Source: Lunularia cruciata
Taxonomy: Eukaryota > Streptophyta > Marchantiopsida > Lunulariales > Lunulariaceae
Direction of reading: 5' to 3'
Length of the DNA stretch: 64,000 nt
Assembly (NCBI GenBank): GCA_948567375.1
Contig: OX419757.1
Coordinates: 44,330,001-44,394,000 of the forward strand
In this document: positions 1-12,490 of the stretch, piece after piece
Position numbering within the stretch: the stretch's first letter is position 1
Layout: each line of letters begins with the position of its first letter
Made by a program: the position numbers and the translations under genes
The notes under the pieces: generated by a model
What the model was told of the DNA's origin: nothing
The model's input: the letters and a program-made list of their open reading frames with translations, nothing else
The model's database searches: none

Positions 1-900
1 TACCTAATAAAGGGATGATGATACACTCTCAAGTCTATATGATGAAGCTCAATGTAAAGTAGTCAAAAGAATTATCTAATTTTTTTTACAAGGCCCATAA
101 TATCTATACCATCCGCCAAAGAGTGAAATAAAAACCTAGTATAACCAAAATAGTAGGAAAAATAAACCACCACAACTAGAAGTCCCTCTAAGAGATCTCC
201 TTGTTAAATACTGGTAGTTGACTCAAAAAATATATCAAAAGTGGTTAGAGAAGGATAAATATTCTTATGACTCAAAAGATATACTCAAAGTAGTAAACAA
301 AAGAAATAGACATATTGATTGTAATATTGATATAGTTATATTGATATAGTTATATGTCCCTTATGTACATCCCAAGTGGTCCAATCATGATACTTATATC
401 TCTTTCTTGTGCGAGCTTGCATCCCCTATAGCTATAGTGCAAAAATTGGATGACATGCCATACACAATGTGTTTCACGTTGCTCTAGAAAACTCCACATA
501 AAAAGTAAAGCAATAATTAGCACAAAAAGAATGATAATAATATGAGATGTTAATTTTTTTTCTCTTCTTGTTCTTACAAAGCCACAAACCTTCACTTGAT
601 TAGATATCAACTCGCAAAACCCTTGAAACTATAAATTCTTGTAACTTCTATTTCCTATTTTTATAGTTTTCAAACTACACTCCAATCAAACCTAGATATT
701 AAAACAAAAATCTCAATCCATCCTTCTTATACTAATCCAAAGACTCAATATCCATGAAAATGCTAAATGCAATCAACTTCCCACTAAGTTCTCTATAGCT
801 TTGAAATTAAGCACCGCGGAACCTGAATTGAAAAACAAAACAAAATTCCACTATTTAGTTCTAACCTAATGTAATGAAAAAGTTCTTCTCATGTCCCTCG
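1..900. other. AT-rich intergenic DNA, no gene seen
   Basis: Only short open frames occur here and none has a recognisable motif or composition bias. The sequence is AT-rich with many A and T runs. It may be old repeat DNA, but I can assign it to no family. Confidence 0.5.
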
Positions 901-2969
901 TCTGCTTTTATCTCGTCGTGGCCTCCCCTCCCCCTTCCAAACCTGTGAAAAATACGAAAATCAATTAAAATAACTTGAAATACGTTGCGATTTGAAGAAA
1001 GCGTGATTTACTCCGTCCATGCTTATGTATTTTGCTGATCATTTCCGATTACTTAGGTCACAATAGAAGCACGTGCTTCAATCCAGTACAACGTGACCAA
1101 ATAGTTTCTGAAGTGATGGTCCGTAGTCACACGCAGGACAAGTCATGGTCTCATGAAGGCACCGGGGCTCAGGCTGGGCTACCGAAGTGGACAGTAGCAC
1201 GTCATGGAAAGGGGGCCGACTACTTGTAGACTTTGAGGCTCCGACCTTGTCGCGAGAATGAGAATGGTAACGGGACGGCGGGCTGCTGCCGCCTAGGTGA
1301 GATGTACAAACCGCCTGAAAAGGTCTCAGAATATTCCGTTCCATTCTGTTAGGACGGGAGCCGAATTGCCGGCGAGGATTGATCGTGACGCCGCCAGGAT
1401 CCGTTTTCTGTCTGGCCTCCATGCTCCGAGGGTCAACATCGACACACACACACAGTCCGACAGGAGTCCTCGCTCCTAACCGCTACCAAGCTGAAGAGAG
1501 AGTAGCGCTGTCTCGTCTCGTTGCATTGGAGATACCGAGTGGGGAACAAGAAAATGCATATTATTCTCCAAATCGTCATAGGGCATGATTTGAGGTGGAA
1601 GACTCTTAGGTACGAGATGGCATCATAAGTGGCTAACTTCCATATAACGTTGTTTAGTTGACCTGAATGAGAATAAGAGACTCTCAATTTATGTGTGGAG
1701 ACTCTAGTATCGACAGTAATTTGGAGGAGTCGCCACAAAGGAATTGCAACTCGGTGAGGCAAAACAGTTGGGGAGGGGCTGATCGATGCTCCGGTCGATG
1801 GTCACGGTTGAAAGTATCAATCCTATCATAGGAAGAGAGCTTTGGAGTAAGCCGCAAGCCAAGTGTCCGGCAGATGTGAATTGTACACTCGGCTTTCTGT
1901 GAGATGAACTTTTGTCCGTCCGATTGTCCAACGTACCAGGGAATTTCATACCGTCCTTCGGCTCCGGCGTAGAAGAAAAGTCGAGACGGCGAACTGGCGA
2001 CTCGTCAGCTTCCTCCCGTGCCCCCTGACAAAATAGGTCTCAGCTATGCCTGTCACGATTTCTCTTGAATGACGGCGCGAGGCTTCCCTGGGACGTGTAG
2101 GGCACCGTCGTGACGACGGTCCCCGAACCAACCATCCAAGGACCTAGGATCGAGAGAGACGGTGGGAGGAAAAGAGTGAAGGGTGGGGGCCTCCGTATCA
2201 TTGTAGGGAACGCGTCGAGTTGCGAAGGTGCAGCGACAGAGAGGGGGGAGAACGAGGAGGAGCAGACGAGCGAGAGGGACGGAAGGCTGAGGAAGGAAGC
2301 AAAGGGTTGGAACACAGGGGCAGGGCAGACAAGGTAGAAGCGGGCTCGTGTCGCTCCGCGTAGAAGCTAGGAGTCACATGGCCGAAATGCTAAGTTGCCG
2401 CGTTGTTGTGCCATGCTCAAAAGCACTGGATTGTCAGTGCGAGAATCCATTCTGCAAACATTCAGCGGCTCAAGAAGCTGAAGGTGAAGAATCAGAAGCT
2501 TGTCCACCTCTGCTTGCTTTCTCTGCTGATGAAAGCTGAGTTGAACGACTCACTGAAAGCGGTTTAAGGGATTGGAAGTCTTCGCTATTCTCTACGAAGA
2601 ACAATCTGAGTCTTAGAATTGTCAACCAGGTTGGAAGGGTCATAGATAGGAACGGAGATTGAAGCACAACGACTAAACGAAAGCGAATGAGACGATTTTT
2701 TTCTCGTACAGACAGACAGATAGACAAACAGGGCGAAGTTGGTGCTTTGTGTAACTGAAACTGGAAACTTCGCGAAGAGGGGAATTCTTCTGGAGTAAAT
2801 GAGTTGTGAATGAGAGTTGAGGGAACGGCGTCGCTGGAAGACCTCCGTTGGTACTTGCCCATTGCTCGGGCGCCTTCGGGAACCAACCAATAACCCGAAT
2901 TGCGCAGCAGCTTTCGCTGCCGCGCACATTTTTTCCTCTCTGGATCAAACAATTTTTCTTGACAGGATA
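901..2969 (+). promoter_or_regulatory. upstream region of the bHLH gene
   Basis: This 2-kb stretch is clearly more GC-rich than the flanking DNA. It includes a purine-rich GA tract (about 2150-2330), a short CA run near 1441 and a GACA-type tetranucleotide run near 2708-2730. It lies directly upstream of the bHLH start codon and probably holds its promoter and 5' leader. I see no convincing TATA box or mapped transcription start. Open frames at 1078-1449 (minus), 2110-2337 (plus) and 2470-2952 (minus) have no recognisable motif, and I treat them as chance frames in GC-rich DNA. Confidence 0.45.
2810..2893 (+). other. possible upstream ORF in the bHLH leader, 27 codons
   Basis: An ATG at 2810 opens a 27-codon frame ending in TAA at 2891-2893, 76 bases before the main start. 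It is in a different frame from the bHLH coding sequence. Its start context is weak (T at -3). It matters only if transcription begins upstream of 2810, which the sequence does not show. Confidence 0.25.
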
Positions 2970-5900
2970 ATGGCAGAGCTCAACAGCACGCTCTGGGACT
3001 TGCTCCAGACCATTCAATGGTCTTATGCTGCGCTTTGGGTACTCACTCCCGATCGCAGGTGGGTTCCCTCTCATCCAGCTCGTCCAGCTTTCTCTGAGCT
3101 TGATGGAAGAAAAGCATTGGAGGGCTTTGTGACTTATTTACTTTTCATTTGATTCGCAGGATGCTCAAATGGCAAGAAGGGTGGTTCAATCTGAAAGCTA
3201 CCGGGGACAGCGAAGGTGGCGATTCGGACAACAAAAATGCAGAGCTCTTCTACTTCTTATACAACCCACTAACCTTCGGGCCAGGAGTCGGGTACTACTC
3301 CAATTTATTTTATTTTATTTTAAACTGATCGAGAATCTGCGAATGATCGATAACGGAGCCAGAAGTTCTTCACGAAATTACTCAACGAATCTTCAATTTC
3401 AGTTACTAGGAAAATTTGAACTTCAAGTTTTGCGAGGTTGAAGTAGTGCACTAATCTGGACAATGCGGTGGGTCACTACAGGTATGCAGGTCATGCTCTT
3501 CAGAACCTCGGTGATCAAATTTTGTGGCTGGCTGGAGATATGGCTCTTCGGAGCATTCCACACCAAGTCGAGAATCAGAATCTCTTCATCAAGGTAGAAA
3601 TTTGACCTATGCGAATGTGTCGAACAAACTTGGATTGGATGATTGAGACCTTCCTTCTTGTGTGCACTCGAACTTATTATTGAAGGTGAACCACTCTCGC
3701 CCAGGGGGCGCTTCGTATTCAATATATATGTAAATATTCGGGGTATTTCCTGTTACCGGTAGTTGTTCCTGAGGAGATACCTACTTACAGTTAACTTTGA
3801 GATAAATAATTTAATTTAGTGAAGCCATTAATTATTCACTGCTTCTGAGATAATCGAATTTCTGAGAACTCGGAGTAGCTGACTTCAGAAAATAGGTCTC
3901 CATTTAAAGAAAATGGGTGATTAGAAGTCAAATTAGACTGAGTGGTTTGAATCGAACCCACCTATCTTGAATTGGAGAAGCAAAATCTAATGTCGTAACA
4001 TTACGTAGTACTAACATCGCATGATGGAGAACCGGGCCTAACTTTCTCGGTGTGTAAATTGTCATCTCCAGGAAGCTGGTATTCGGACTACAATCTGCAT
4101 CCCTCTAGATGACAAAGTCTTAGAGCTTGGCACGGTCGATATGGTGAGTCGAACGAATGGGGATCTACCCACTCTTACCTTTCATGGGTGTCGCACTGTT
4201 GCAATTGTCTGTCTAACACATATCGATGAGAAAGGTGCTAACACCGGAACATTTTCCAGGTCCCGGAAAATGATGAACTCGCTCACTGTATCAAGAAGAT
4301 TTTGTTCAACTTATTGGCCCGGTATTGGAAGAAGCCCGACCCGGTTCAGTTTTCCGAGCTGAGCTTCGGACTGGACATGGACAATCTACCAACATCGACA
4401 GGAGCTGGACCATCGATGGTAGCCGCACTTCGCAACGAGCTCTCCTCTCTAACAGCGAAACCAATGAACCAATTAATGGCGATAAACTTGCCACCGGTTT
4501 ACGGCGACCTGGATGTGGACTACATTGTACCGCAGGTTTCCGCTCCAGAATTGATGCAGAATCACATGCCTTGGACTCCAGAGCAATTGACGATGCCGTT
4601 GGTATCGACTGACTTAGAATCCATATGGAGCACATCAACATTAGCGGCGCTTCAGAATCATGGATTGTCCGCGTCTTCTGTGGGAACATCCAGCCTCATG
4701 GTGGATCACATTGAGCAGGGTCTGCCGGGCTTTCCCTTACCAGGAATGCAATTTATAGATAGCGACTCGAGTTTACTGGCAGCATCAACATCCGTGGTCG
4801 AAGCTACTAGATCTCTTCGTGATCGATCGTCCTCCAGGAGCTCCCTTCCGTCTGGGGCGCAGATCGAAGATAATGAAATTTCTTCAGTTGCGAAAGTGTA
4901 CGCAGATTGCCAAATCTCCGAAATCAAACTTGGAGTTGGAGCAGGAAGGGAATCTGAAAGCAGCTGGATGCCTACTGGCCGGCCCCGTCGCTCCCCATCC
5001 CCAAAAGAAATGTCACCAGATTCGATGACGAGCGGGTTGCCGAAGCCCAGGAACCTTGGCCATGGCCAACAGCAGTCTCTCAAGTTTCATCCTGGGGTTA
5101 CTTCGTCGGGACCAAGCCCGCAACGACCACGGCTAGAACGACAAAGTTCTAGCACTCAACAGCATGATTCGACGCCTGTACTCGTGCAGTTGGGAAATGT
5201 CTTGCAATTAGGAAATGCGAGAGGACAAGTAGCAGAGGCTCCTCCGGTGGAACACGATGAGGCGGCGGTGTCGCACATGTTGGCAGAACGTAGACGAAGA
5301 GTCAAGCAAAATGCGAATTTTGTTCAGTTGAAAGCTCTAGTTCCGAGTGCAGCTAAGGTGAGAGCGTCCAAGTCCAGAGCTGTGGTTTCAAGCCAGGGAT
5401 CAGAATTTCGGCATAATTTCTAGCGTGCTTTTTAATCATAATCTTTTCCCAACTGGTTTGCTGACAGAGACGTGTGTGTTCATTTCTTCAGATGGATAAA
5501 GCATCGGTTCTTGCTGAAACCATAGTATATATCAATAGTTTGAAGGCGCGCCTTGAAACTCTGGAGCAGTGCAATCAATCCTTGAAATTTTTGGTCGATC
5601 GTGCCGCGGATCTTCCAGCTGCAGGGGAGTCATATCCTTCTCCAACTCAAATTCCAAGTACTTCACGGGCAGTTTTACGAGAAGCAGACAAGATTGAAGT
5701 GATATCAGACGGGGAAGGAAATCTGAGAATCGAGATAAGGAATCCTTGTGCTCAGCCAGAAACTGCGATCCAAATTCTCGCGTCTTTGAAACAGATGCAA
5801 CTCAAAGTCATAAGTTCTCAGATGTCTATTGATGATAATAGAATCACTGCGAACTTTGTAGTTAAGGTACGTCGGACCGTCTATGACATGACAAAGTTTT

Positions 5901-6261
5901 CTTCCTCAGTTTTCCTCTGTCCCATATCTCATAACGCTAAGATCCAGTTTGATTTAAGTTTCACAACATTCGAAAACTATTCGTCATGTCTCTCTTACGG
6001 ATGTGTTTGGATTTGCATGCGAGTACTTTGCATCGAAGAACTCGAACGGCAGATGATCCACTCAATAACCCTCTCTGACTCGTCGCATAAGTGCATTGAC
6101 ATCAATGATTGTCAGAAAGCAATCTTGTTCCTCCATGTTCGAACAAGGTAGCTGAGACGTTTTGACATCGGTCTGTGCAGATGAAAAGAAAGAATTCGAC
6201 TGGCCAAAACGAAGTCTGTGCAAATGTGACAAGCGAACTCAGAAGATGCTTAGGCCTTTAA
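2970..6261 (+). CDS. bHLH transcription factor, subgroup IIIf-like (MYC-type N-terminus), seven exons
   Basis: Exons: 2970-3058, 3160-3291, 3482-3593, 4072-4143, 4260-5357, 5492-5866 and 6181-6261. All six introns are GT-AG, and joining them gives one open frame of 652 codons. The start is the first in-frame ATG, with A at -3 and G at +4. Residues about 5-155 match the bHLH-MYC N-terminal domain that binds R2R3-MYB partners in this group (LWDLLQTIQWSYAALW, FYFLYNPLTFGPGVGYAGHA, GIRTTICIPL, VLELGTVDM). A long, Ser-rich, probably disordered middle follows. The bHLH spans about 473-526, with the DNA-contact set His474, Glu478, Arg482; an intron falls in the loop just before MDKASVLAETIVYI. Residues about 568-630 resemble the C-terminal ACT-like dimerisation fold. 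In plants, group IIIf proteins (GL3, EGL3, TT8 type) act in nuclear MYB-bHLH-WD40 complexes controlling flavonoid pigment and epidermal cell fate. That role here is inferred by family. Helix 1 starts unusually (VKQNANF instead of the common EKLNERF). Confidence 0.9.
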
Positions 6262-8030
6262 GTGGTGTGGAAAAAACCTTTTCTCGGTACTTAAATCCTA
6301 AGCAGGAGTGATGTACAAAGCTTTCTACCGTTTCTTTTTCTTTCCTTTCGTTTCTCTACCCTGTTCACAGTAGAGACATGGAGGCACTCACATGGCTCAA
6401 TTGCTTGTAAGATAGCAAATTTCATATCTCGCCGACACCACCTCGCTCGTACCTAGTGTACATACGGCCTCAAATCATTTCTCTTAGAGAACATCGTCGT
6501 GCTGCCCGCCCCGTAAGAATCGAGGAAAGAGACAGCTCAACGTCAACTTCAACTATTCATTGATGTGATCTGATCACATCACCAAATCAAGATTTTGATC
6601 TCATATTAGGTTTGAACACTTCGACACTAGACAGATTGATCCTCTCATTGTTTCTGTGGGAAATCAGTGGAGGCAAAGAAAATGTGTTCCTCAGATGTAC
6701 ACATTTTTGCCACTGGCAAACTTATAAATTGAAAGATTGAAACTTCTCACTCGCAGACTACTATTACACCAAGTGAATGGTGAAACAACCCACACTGATA
6801 ACTTCATGTGTGCAATTACGTGGTATGGCGATATGGAATAATTGGATGTATTTTGTGACAGCCAGCAGATAGATAATTCGGCGACGATACATATTTTCCT
6901 TGTGTCGTTAGCTTTTTACAAGTGCAGCCAGTGCAGCCCGCGTGTAGCCAAAGAAATATTTCTTGAAGAGCAGGAGCGAGGAAGACTGGTGTTTCTGAAT
7001 GGGATATTGAATGTGCAAACACTGCGAGTCGGATTGAATTAGAAGAGGAGCCCGCGTGTTGGTTAGAATAGTCGTTGACTTATAGAAGATCTTCATACCA
7101 TAACCTATGTCCTACAGAAGAAGGTGAAGGATTGTCACAGTTGTTTGGCTTCTCATGGTGGCCATCATTCAAGGTAGGGATTGTTGCGGGCGGGAGCGTG
7201 CCAACGTGTATAGCGATGGAGATGTTTCGTCCCTGATTTTGGGTCGGCCCACTTGCGTATTTTTTGTGGCAGTGAGGATATCTGTTGGTGTTCACTTGTC
7301 AAATGGTGCCCGTCAATGAAGGAACTCAATACAAGCGTTTATCTTCACTTATCCTTTCGTGCACCCGTGAGAACTTCAAAATAATATATGTACAGTGAGT
7401 AGTTCGATCTTAGGTATCGATGAGGAGATGCTGTGAAAAAAATAAAATATTGGGGATTGATAACAAACTCTTAGCTTTAGATTTGAAACGCCAGTTGCGC
7501 TATGGAGCAACTAAGTGCTCGGAATCTGCAATAATTCCCAATTTATTTCATAACGAACACACGACTGGCTCTGTCTCATGTCAGAAAGAAATGTACCTAC
7601 ACAGCGTGTTGTGACAGATATTCTGTTCTGCTGGGGAAGGCTAGGAACTTTGTAATTCAATGCAAAATAATTGATAATATCGAGAACAGATCTCCATAAA
7701 GTCAAGAATAATTGCAAACGGAGGGATGTACAACATTCACTTTGGATGAATTGACTAAAAATGACTATGTAAGAAACTATGAAAAAAAAATCCTCTACAG
7801 AATAAAAGATAAAATAAAGTAAATTATAATGATATCGAATAATATATAGAAAAATATAATTTATAATAAAAAATTATTTTAAATTATAATTTAATTATAA
7901 TTTCTTATTATATATTATATATATTTTAAAATTATAATATATATCATTATATATTAAAATTATTTTTCAAATAAATATATATTTAAAAAAACAAATGAAA
8001 ATATAACACCGATAATAATATTTTTTTAAA
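6262..8030. other. 3' flank of the bHLH gene and AT-rich spacer
   Basis: The first few hundred bases must contain the bHLH 3' UTR, but I see no clear AATAAA close to the stop. Short frames at 6842-7042 and 7420-7614 have no motif. From about 7780 to 8030 the sequence becomes almost pure A and T. Confidence 0.4.
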
Positions 8031-8240
8031 AATTAAATCAAATGAGCCGCCAATAAATATACCTCTCAAGACACTAGAATGAGATAAGCCGCAAATAAAT
8101 ATATTTTTCAAGAAACTTGATCTTGAAACTCTTTTAAAAAATTAAATCAGATAAGCCGCCAATGAATACACCTCTCAAGAATCTGGAATGGGATAAGCCG
8201 CAAATGAATATACCCTTCAAGAAACTTGATCTTGAAACTC
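8031..8240. repeat. tandem duplication, period 109 bp, with internal sub-repeats
   Basis: Bases 8031-8131 and 8140-8240 are near copies, both running from AATTAAATCA to CTTGAAACTC. Within each unit a motif of the form AAGCCGCNAATRAATA occurs twice about 50 bases apart, so there are four related sub-units in all. A minus-strand open frame (8147-8746) runs through the array and is probably a by-product of the repeat. Confidence 0.75.
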
Positions 8241-10983
8241 CCAAGGTTTGACCGCGGAGCACGGTGGTGTGTCACAGGAATTTTTTTTTTCTTATATGGC
8301 GTCTCTATAAAGAAGACCATCCTCGACGACTTCCAAGGTTTTATAGCGCAGGTGCGCTGGAGAACGAATGATATTAATATATGTTTATGACGTGCGTTGC
8401 AGCTTGAAAGCATTTGCTCTACCTCACCAATGATTTGAAGCCGAAGGTCAAAAGCAAACTGCCTGGTGAAAAGGCTACCTTCTTTTGAAAATATGGTAAA
8501 TTTCTCTAGCGTGGAGTGGAAGGCGAAACACCAACGAAGGGGACGGGACAATATGCCCAAGGATGTCTCTATAAATAAAACCATCCATTCCATCCTGGAC
8601 GACTTGACGCTGGACTGCGAAGCCACTTGACTTATTTGGCATATGTATCTTACATATGTAGGTATGCAGAATTTGACAGTTTTAGTCGCCTTCCAACAAT
8701 GTGAGTATCGTACTAAGAGATGAGGTTTTGGCGTACTTGAGTCCAACTTAAAATACCGAATCCGGGAGGATACAGGACTAATGAATCATCTATTGCACAA
8801 GTTTTTCAAGGGGGCTGTCCCTGTGGAGATGTATAAGGAGAGCAGTAGGTTGAAGACTCACTGAGTCTTCTCTTTGACACGGAAATTGCCACGTTTTCAT
8901 GGCTTCTCTTCAAATTCTGAACTCCTCAGCGTCAAGGCTCAGTTATGAAGAATGTAGTAGGAACCAAACTCGTGCGCAACACGTTGTTTTAACTTTGACC
9001 TTATTGATGCCGAGAATGTCACCTTCTTCACATGTTGCCTTAGGAAGATCTCGTTGTCCATGACCTGGACCATCTGTTAAAGTCAAGATTCAACCTGCAT
9101 CCATTTGATCCCAGAACAACCTTGCAACTTCGTAGGCAATGGGTCTCCTTATGATGCTGTTCTACAGTCCACTGTAGTTCGCCTGCGGCCCTGGTCTTAC
9201 GATGAACAGACTCCAGTCAACTTTATGCTTTTCAGTCCGGTGTTCAATCATCGCCTATATTGCTCCTGATCACGTCTCCTTGCATTCGTCACGAGTCACG
9301 GTAGTCCCGCGTCAGCAAAAGTTTATTTCGATCTCCCATCCCGCAGAACAGCCATCTGTCTACAACTTCAGTGTATTGCGCTTGCACTCGGAAGACTGCC
9401 TGCGGGTATGCCACGTTCTATACTGTACTTGCTGACAGCTGTAGACCGACTATCCAAATACAAATGCTATACAGTAGTATGGGTATTCGATTTTAGTCCG
9501 AAGGTATCGTGAAGTAATTCTTCTCAAAACGGTCAGGCGATGCATTACAAGTTTATCCACGCTTCTTTTCTACACGTCGAAATATTCTTCACACCTGCGC
9601 AGCTCGTATTTATGACAAGAGACACGTATCCCATATTTACGTTCGGTTATCTGATTAGGTAGCTAAGGAATCATACTGCTAATGTCAACTTTATTCATAA
9701 TTGGCACTAAAAGTACTTTCGGAGTGCATTTGAGTTGCAATGATTTTGACTGTGTGCCAAATTTTGCATATGTAATTATATAACACACTATTCCTTGCTT
9801 TTTTCTCCTAAAAGGAATGTTGGTAATAGTAAATAATATATATTTTCGACCCGGACAGGCCAGGGTAGTTATTTGGTTAACTACTATATGGTACTGTCCT
9901 CATAAAGCAACCGACCACTTCAATTATTGACATGAAGCAAGTGCTGGAGACTGTTCATTTATGATCTGAGATGAGATACGTTCAGCGAAACAATTTGTGA
10001 GTAGGATTCGTTCCAATATCCTTCGAAGATACGTTTCGAATTCTTTCTCTAATTCCATGGTGGTCTAACTTGTTCCAGAGAATCCAAACCCTAGAACCGT
10101 GGACTGAAATCTGGTCCCTGAAATCCATATGGGTTATACTGTGAAGGCTACCGGAAATTCCTGAATCAGCTAGGTCTTTGTCAGATCGAATTCATGACTG
10201 AAGACGGAACAGTGGAGTTCGTTCAGCTGTCAAAGTAGGGAGTCCTTGAGGAAAACCAAAAAGGAAGTCCTAGGAACACTATTGAAGAATATCCAGCCTC
10301 TTCTACGAACAGATACAAAAGATGAGGAGATATTTAGTTGGACATTCGCGTTTTATTATGTCTTTCACAAATCTAACAACCATAAAATATTATGCGTACG
10401 TCATAAGGATCAACATTTGTTTGTCGGAGATTTCCCTGAATTACCATTCTATCAAACGAACTCTTCTTCTCTCTTGTGTCTTCAACCGCAACTTTTGTAG
10501 ATCTCCGTAATGATTGTGCATTTCATCTAACCGAAATGAGGTAACAAGTTTTAGTTTGGGTATGCATAGTTTACCCTTGGGTACTTGTTTTCAACATTCA
10601 TCGATAAGGGGCAGGGATGTTTAGGCTACTCCCGGTAGACATGACAAGGTGCGAAATCCGCTGCCGAGGAAAGAAGGAAGAAGAGATGGCAATGCAAAGT
10701 CATATAAGACAAGCATTTTCTTGGGGGACGGAGAGAATGAAGTCATGGGACGAACCTGGAATTACGGGCGTTGCGCGCTCAACAGGAGACAGAAAGCACA
10801 CAAAAGGGCACAGAATCGTGATCGTCTCTTCATCCACCCACGAGTCTGAACATACTGCTCCGCTGTTGTAAATACATCGCAGATGCCGTCTCTGAAATCT
10901 CGTTCGTCATGACAAGCTCCCCCAATTTGCTGGAAGCATCTTTTCAAATGGTAACCTTTGTTAAACCCGGGTAGTAACACTAG
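8241..10983. other. intergenic region, no recognised gene
   Basis: Base composition is balanced and the open frames are short (9202-9435, 10246-10500, 10617-10871). None has a recognisable domain, and no convincing exon chain could be built. Two related segments, near 8291-8325 and 8565-8605, share GTCTCTATAAA and GGACGACTT or TCGACGACTT, so part of the 8.2-8.7 kb region is itself a decayed duplication. Confidence 0.4.
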
Positions 10984-11019
10984 TCGAAGACAGTGCCGAA
11001 GACAGGGCACTGTCTTCGA
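10984..11019. repeat. perfect 14-bp inverted repeat with 8-base loop
   Basis: The arms are 10984-10997 (TCGAAGACAGTGCC) and 11006-11019 (GGCACTGTCTTCGA), perfectly complementary around an 8-base spacer. No T run follows, and it lies outside any recognised gene. Confidence 0.8.
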
Positions 11020-11987
11020 ATAGTCTGCAAATAAAGACAGAATTAGGTGAAGGGAAGTTATGGCGATCTGTAAACAAAATGATTTTCCAGTTGCTGAGGC
11101 GTGAAGGAGGCATTTCTTATATGCAGTACACAGTGAAATACAGGAGATGATTGGTGTTGAGTTAATTGTATGACGATGTTGTAGGAGGAAGGAAGACAGC
11201 ACGCACATGCGGCAGGTGTGAAATGACGAAGAGAAAGCAAGCATTCAAACTCCATCGAGAAGAAATTAGTCAGTGCAGGTGTTGCTGAACTCTGGAATTT
11301 ATTAGGCAATGGTGACGCCAGTAGATGCTTTTGCCCGGCCAATGTGAGTACAGATCTGTGGTAGTGATATGGTTACAGTGATGTTTACAGTGCTTGTAAG
11401 GATTCAACTTGTGCTTGAATTTGCATGACTCGCCCCGACTCTCTAACTCTCACTCTAACCCATCAACTTCCCCTAACAACAAGTGACCACTCACAGTGAA
11501 TTGCGAGCGTCATTCTAGCTGTCACAGCACGTGGCCACCCACATGTGTCATACTGATCCACAATATTTTATGAACTGTCCATCAAATTACTGTTTTAGAC
11601 TGGAGACGATATTGTGCACGTATCAAGGTGAACGAGTCGAGATAAACGCACTGGTGATTTGGAGAATGCGCCTCCTGTACCGGAATTGTAGTTTCAGCAC
11701 AGTCATCTCAGATGTTCACCACCAATCAAAAATCTTTAGCTTCCAGGTGATGTTGGGCTCGAGAGATCATATTGTCATGAAAAGGTTGAACATTCAAACA
11801 CCTGAAAATGGTGCGAATGGAACAAAAAGTTGTCTCCGAGAATCTAGCAGGTGAATTATCAGGTTTGGATAAAGTGAATCTCTTTTGATTCCGACATTGG
11901 ATTTTATATCCAGATCGCATTGGATAAAGTGTATCCTTATCAACATATTGGGTTTTGTTCAAAGTGAATGAACAAAGTGAATAAAAT
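11020..11987. other. intergenic, no recognised gene
   Basis: Only short open frames without motifs occur (11531-11854 and antisense ones). A GGATAAAGTG motif followed by WATC occurs twice, near 11867 and 11925, just before the AT island. Confidence 0.35.
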
Positions 11988-12490
11988 TTAATTTTTTAAT
12001 ATATAAATATTAAAAATATATATAATTAAATAATTATATATAGTATAATTATTCGTGTCAACATTATAGTTTATAAATTTATATTATAAATTTATTTTTT
12101 ATTAAATTAATTTATATATTAAATATTTAAAAAATAAAATTATATTTTAAATATTTTATATAAAAATAATTTTATTAAATTAAATATTATAAATATATTA
12201 ATATTTTTAAATTTAAATTTATTTTTTTAATATTTTATTAATTAATAAAAATAAATTAATATATTTAAAATAATTTTTTAAATATTGTAAAATAAAAAAA
12301 ATAATAATATAATATTACAAAAATAAATTATTATATATAAAAATTTTATATTTAATATGAAAATAATATTATATATATATTTTATAAAAATTTTTTAATA
12401 TTATAATTATATTAATTATTAAAAATATATTGAATATTATTATAAAAAAATGACAAATATATAATTAAAAATTTCATTATAAAATATAGT
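11988..12490. repeat. AT-only low-complexity island of about 500 bp
   Basis: Nearly every base is A or T, in irregular runs and short palindromes of the AATATATAAATATT kind, with only scattered G or C. It marks the change from the gene-bearing left part to the retrotransposon block. Candidate roles are a matrix-attachment-like region or a decayed simple repeat; neither is demonstrated. Confidence 0.8.

Noticed and set aside
1078-1449. 123-codon minus-strand open frame, and the 160-codon one at 2470-2952
   Set aside because: No recognisable domain; GC-rich promoter DNA yields such frames by chance, and both overlap the probable bHLH upstream region.
3948-3958. Intact tRNA gene in the bHLH intron
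   Set aside because: Only a B-box-like stretch is present; no acceptor, D or anticodon stems could be folded.
8147-8746. 199-codon minus-strand open frame
   Set aside because: It runs through the 109-bp tandem repeat, contains a repeated segment of its own from a DNA-level duplication, and shows no known domain.
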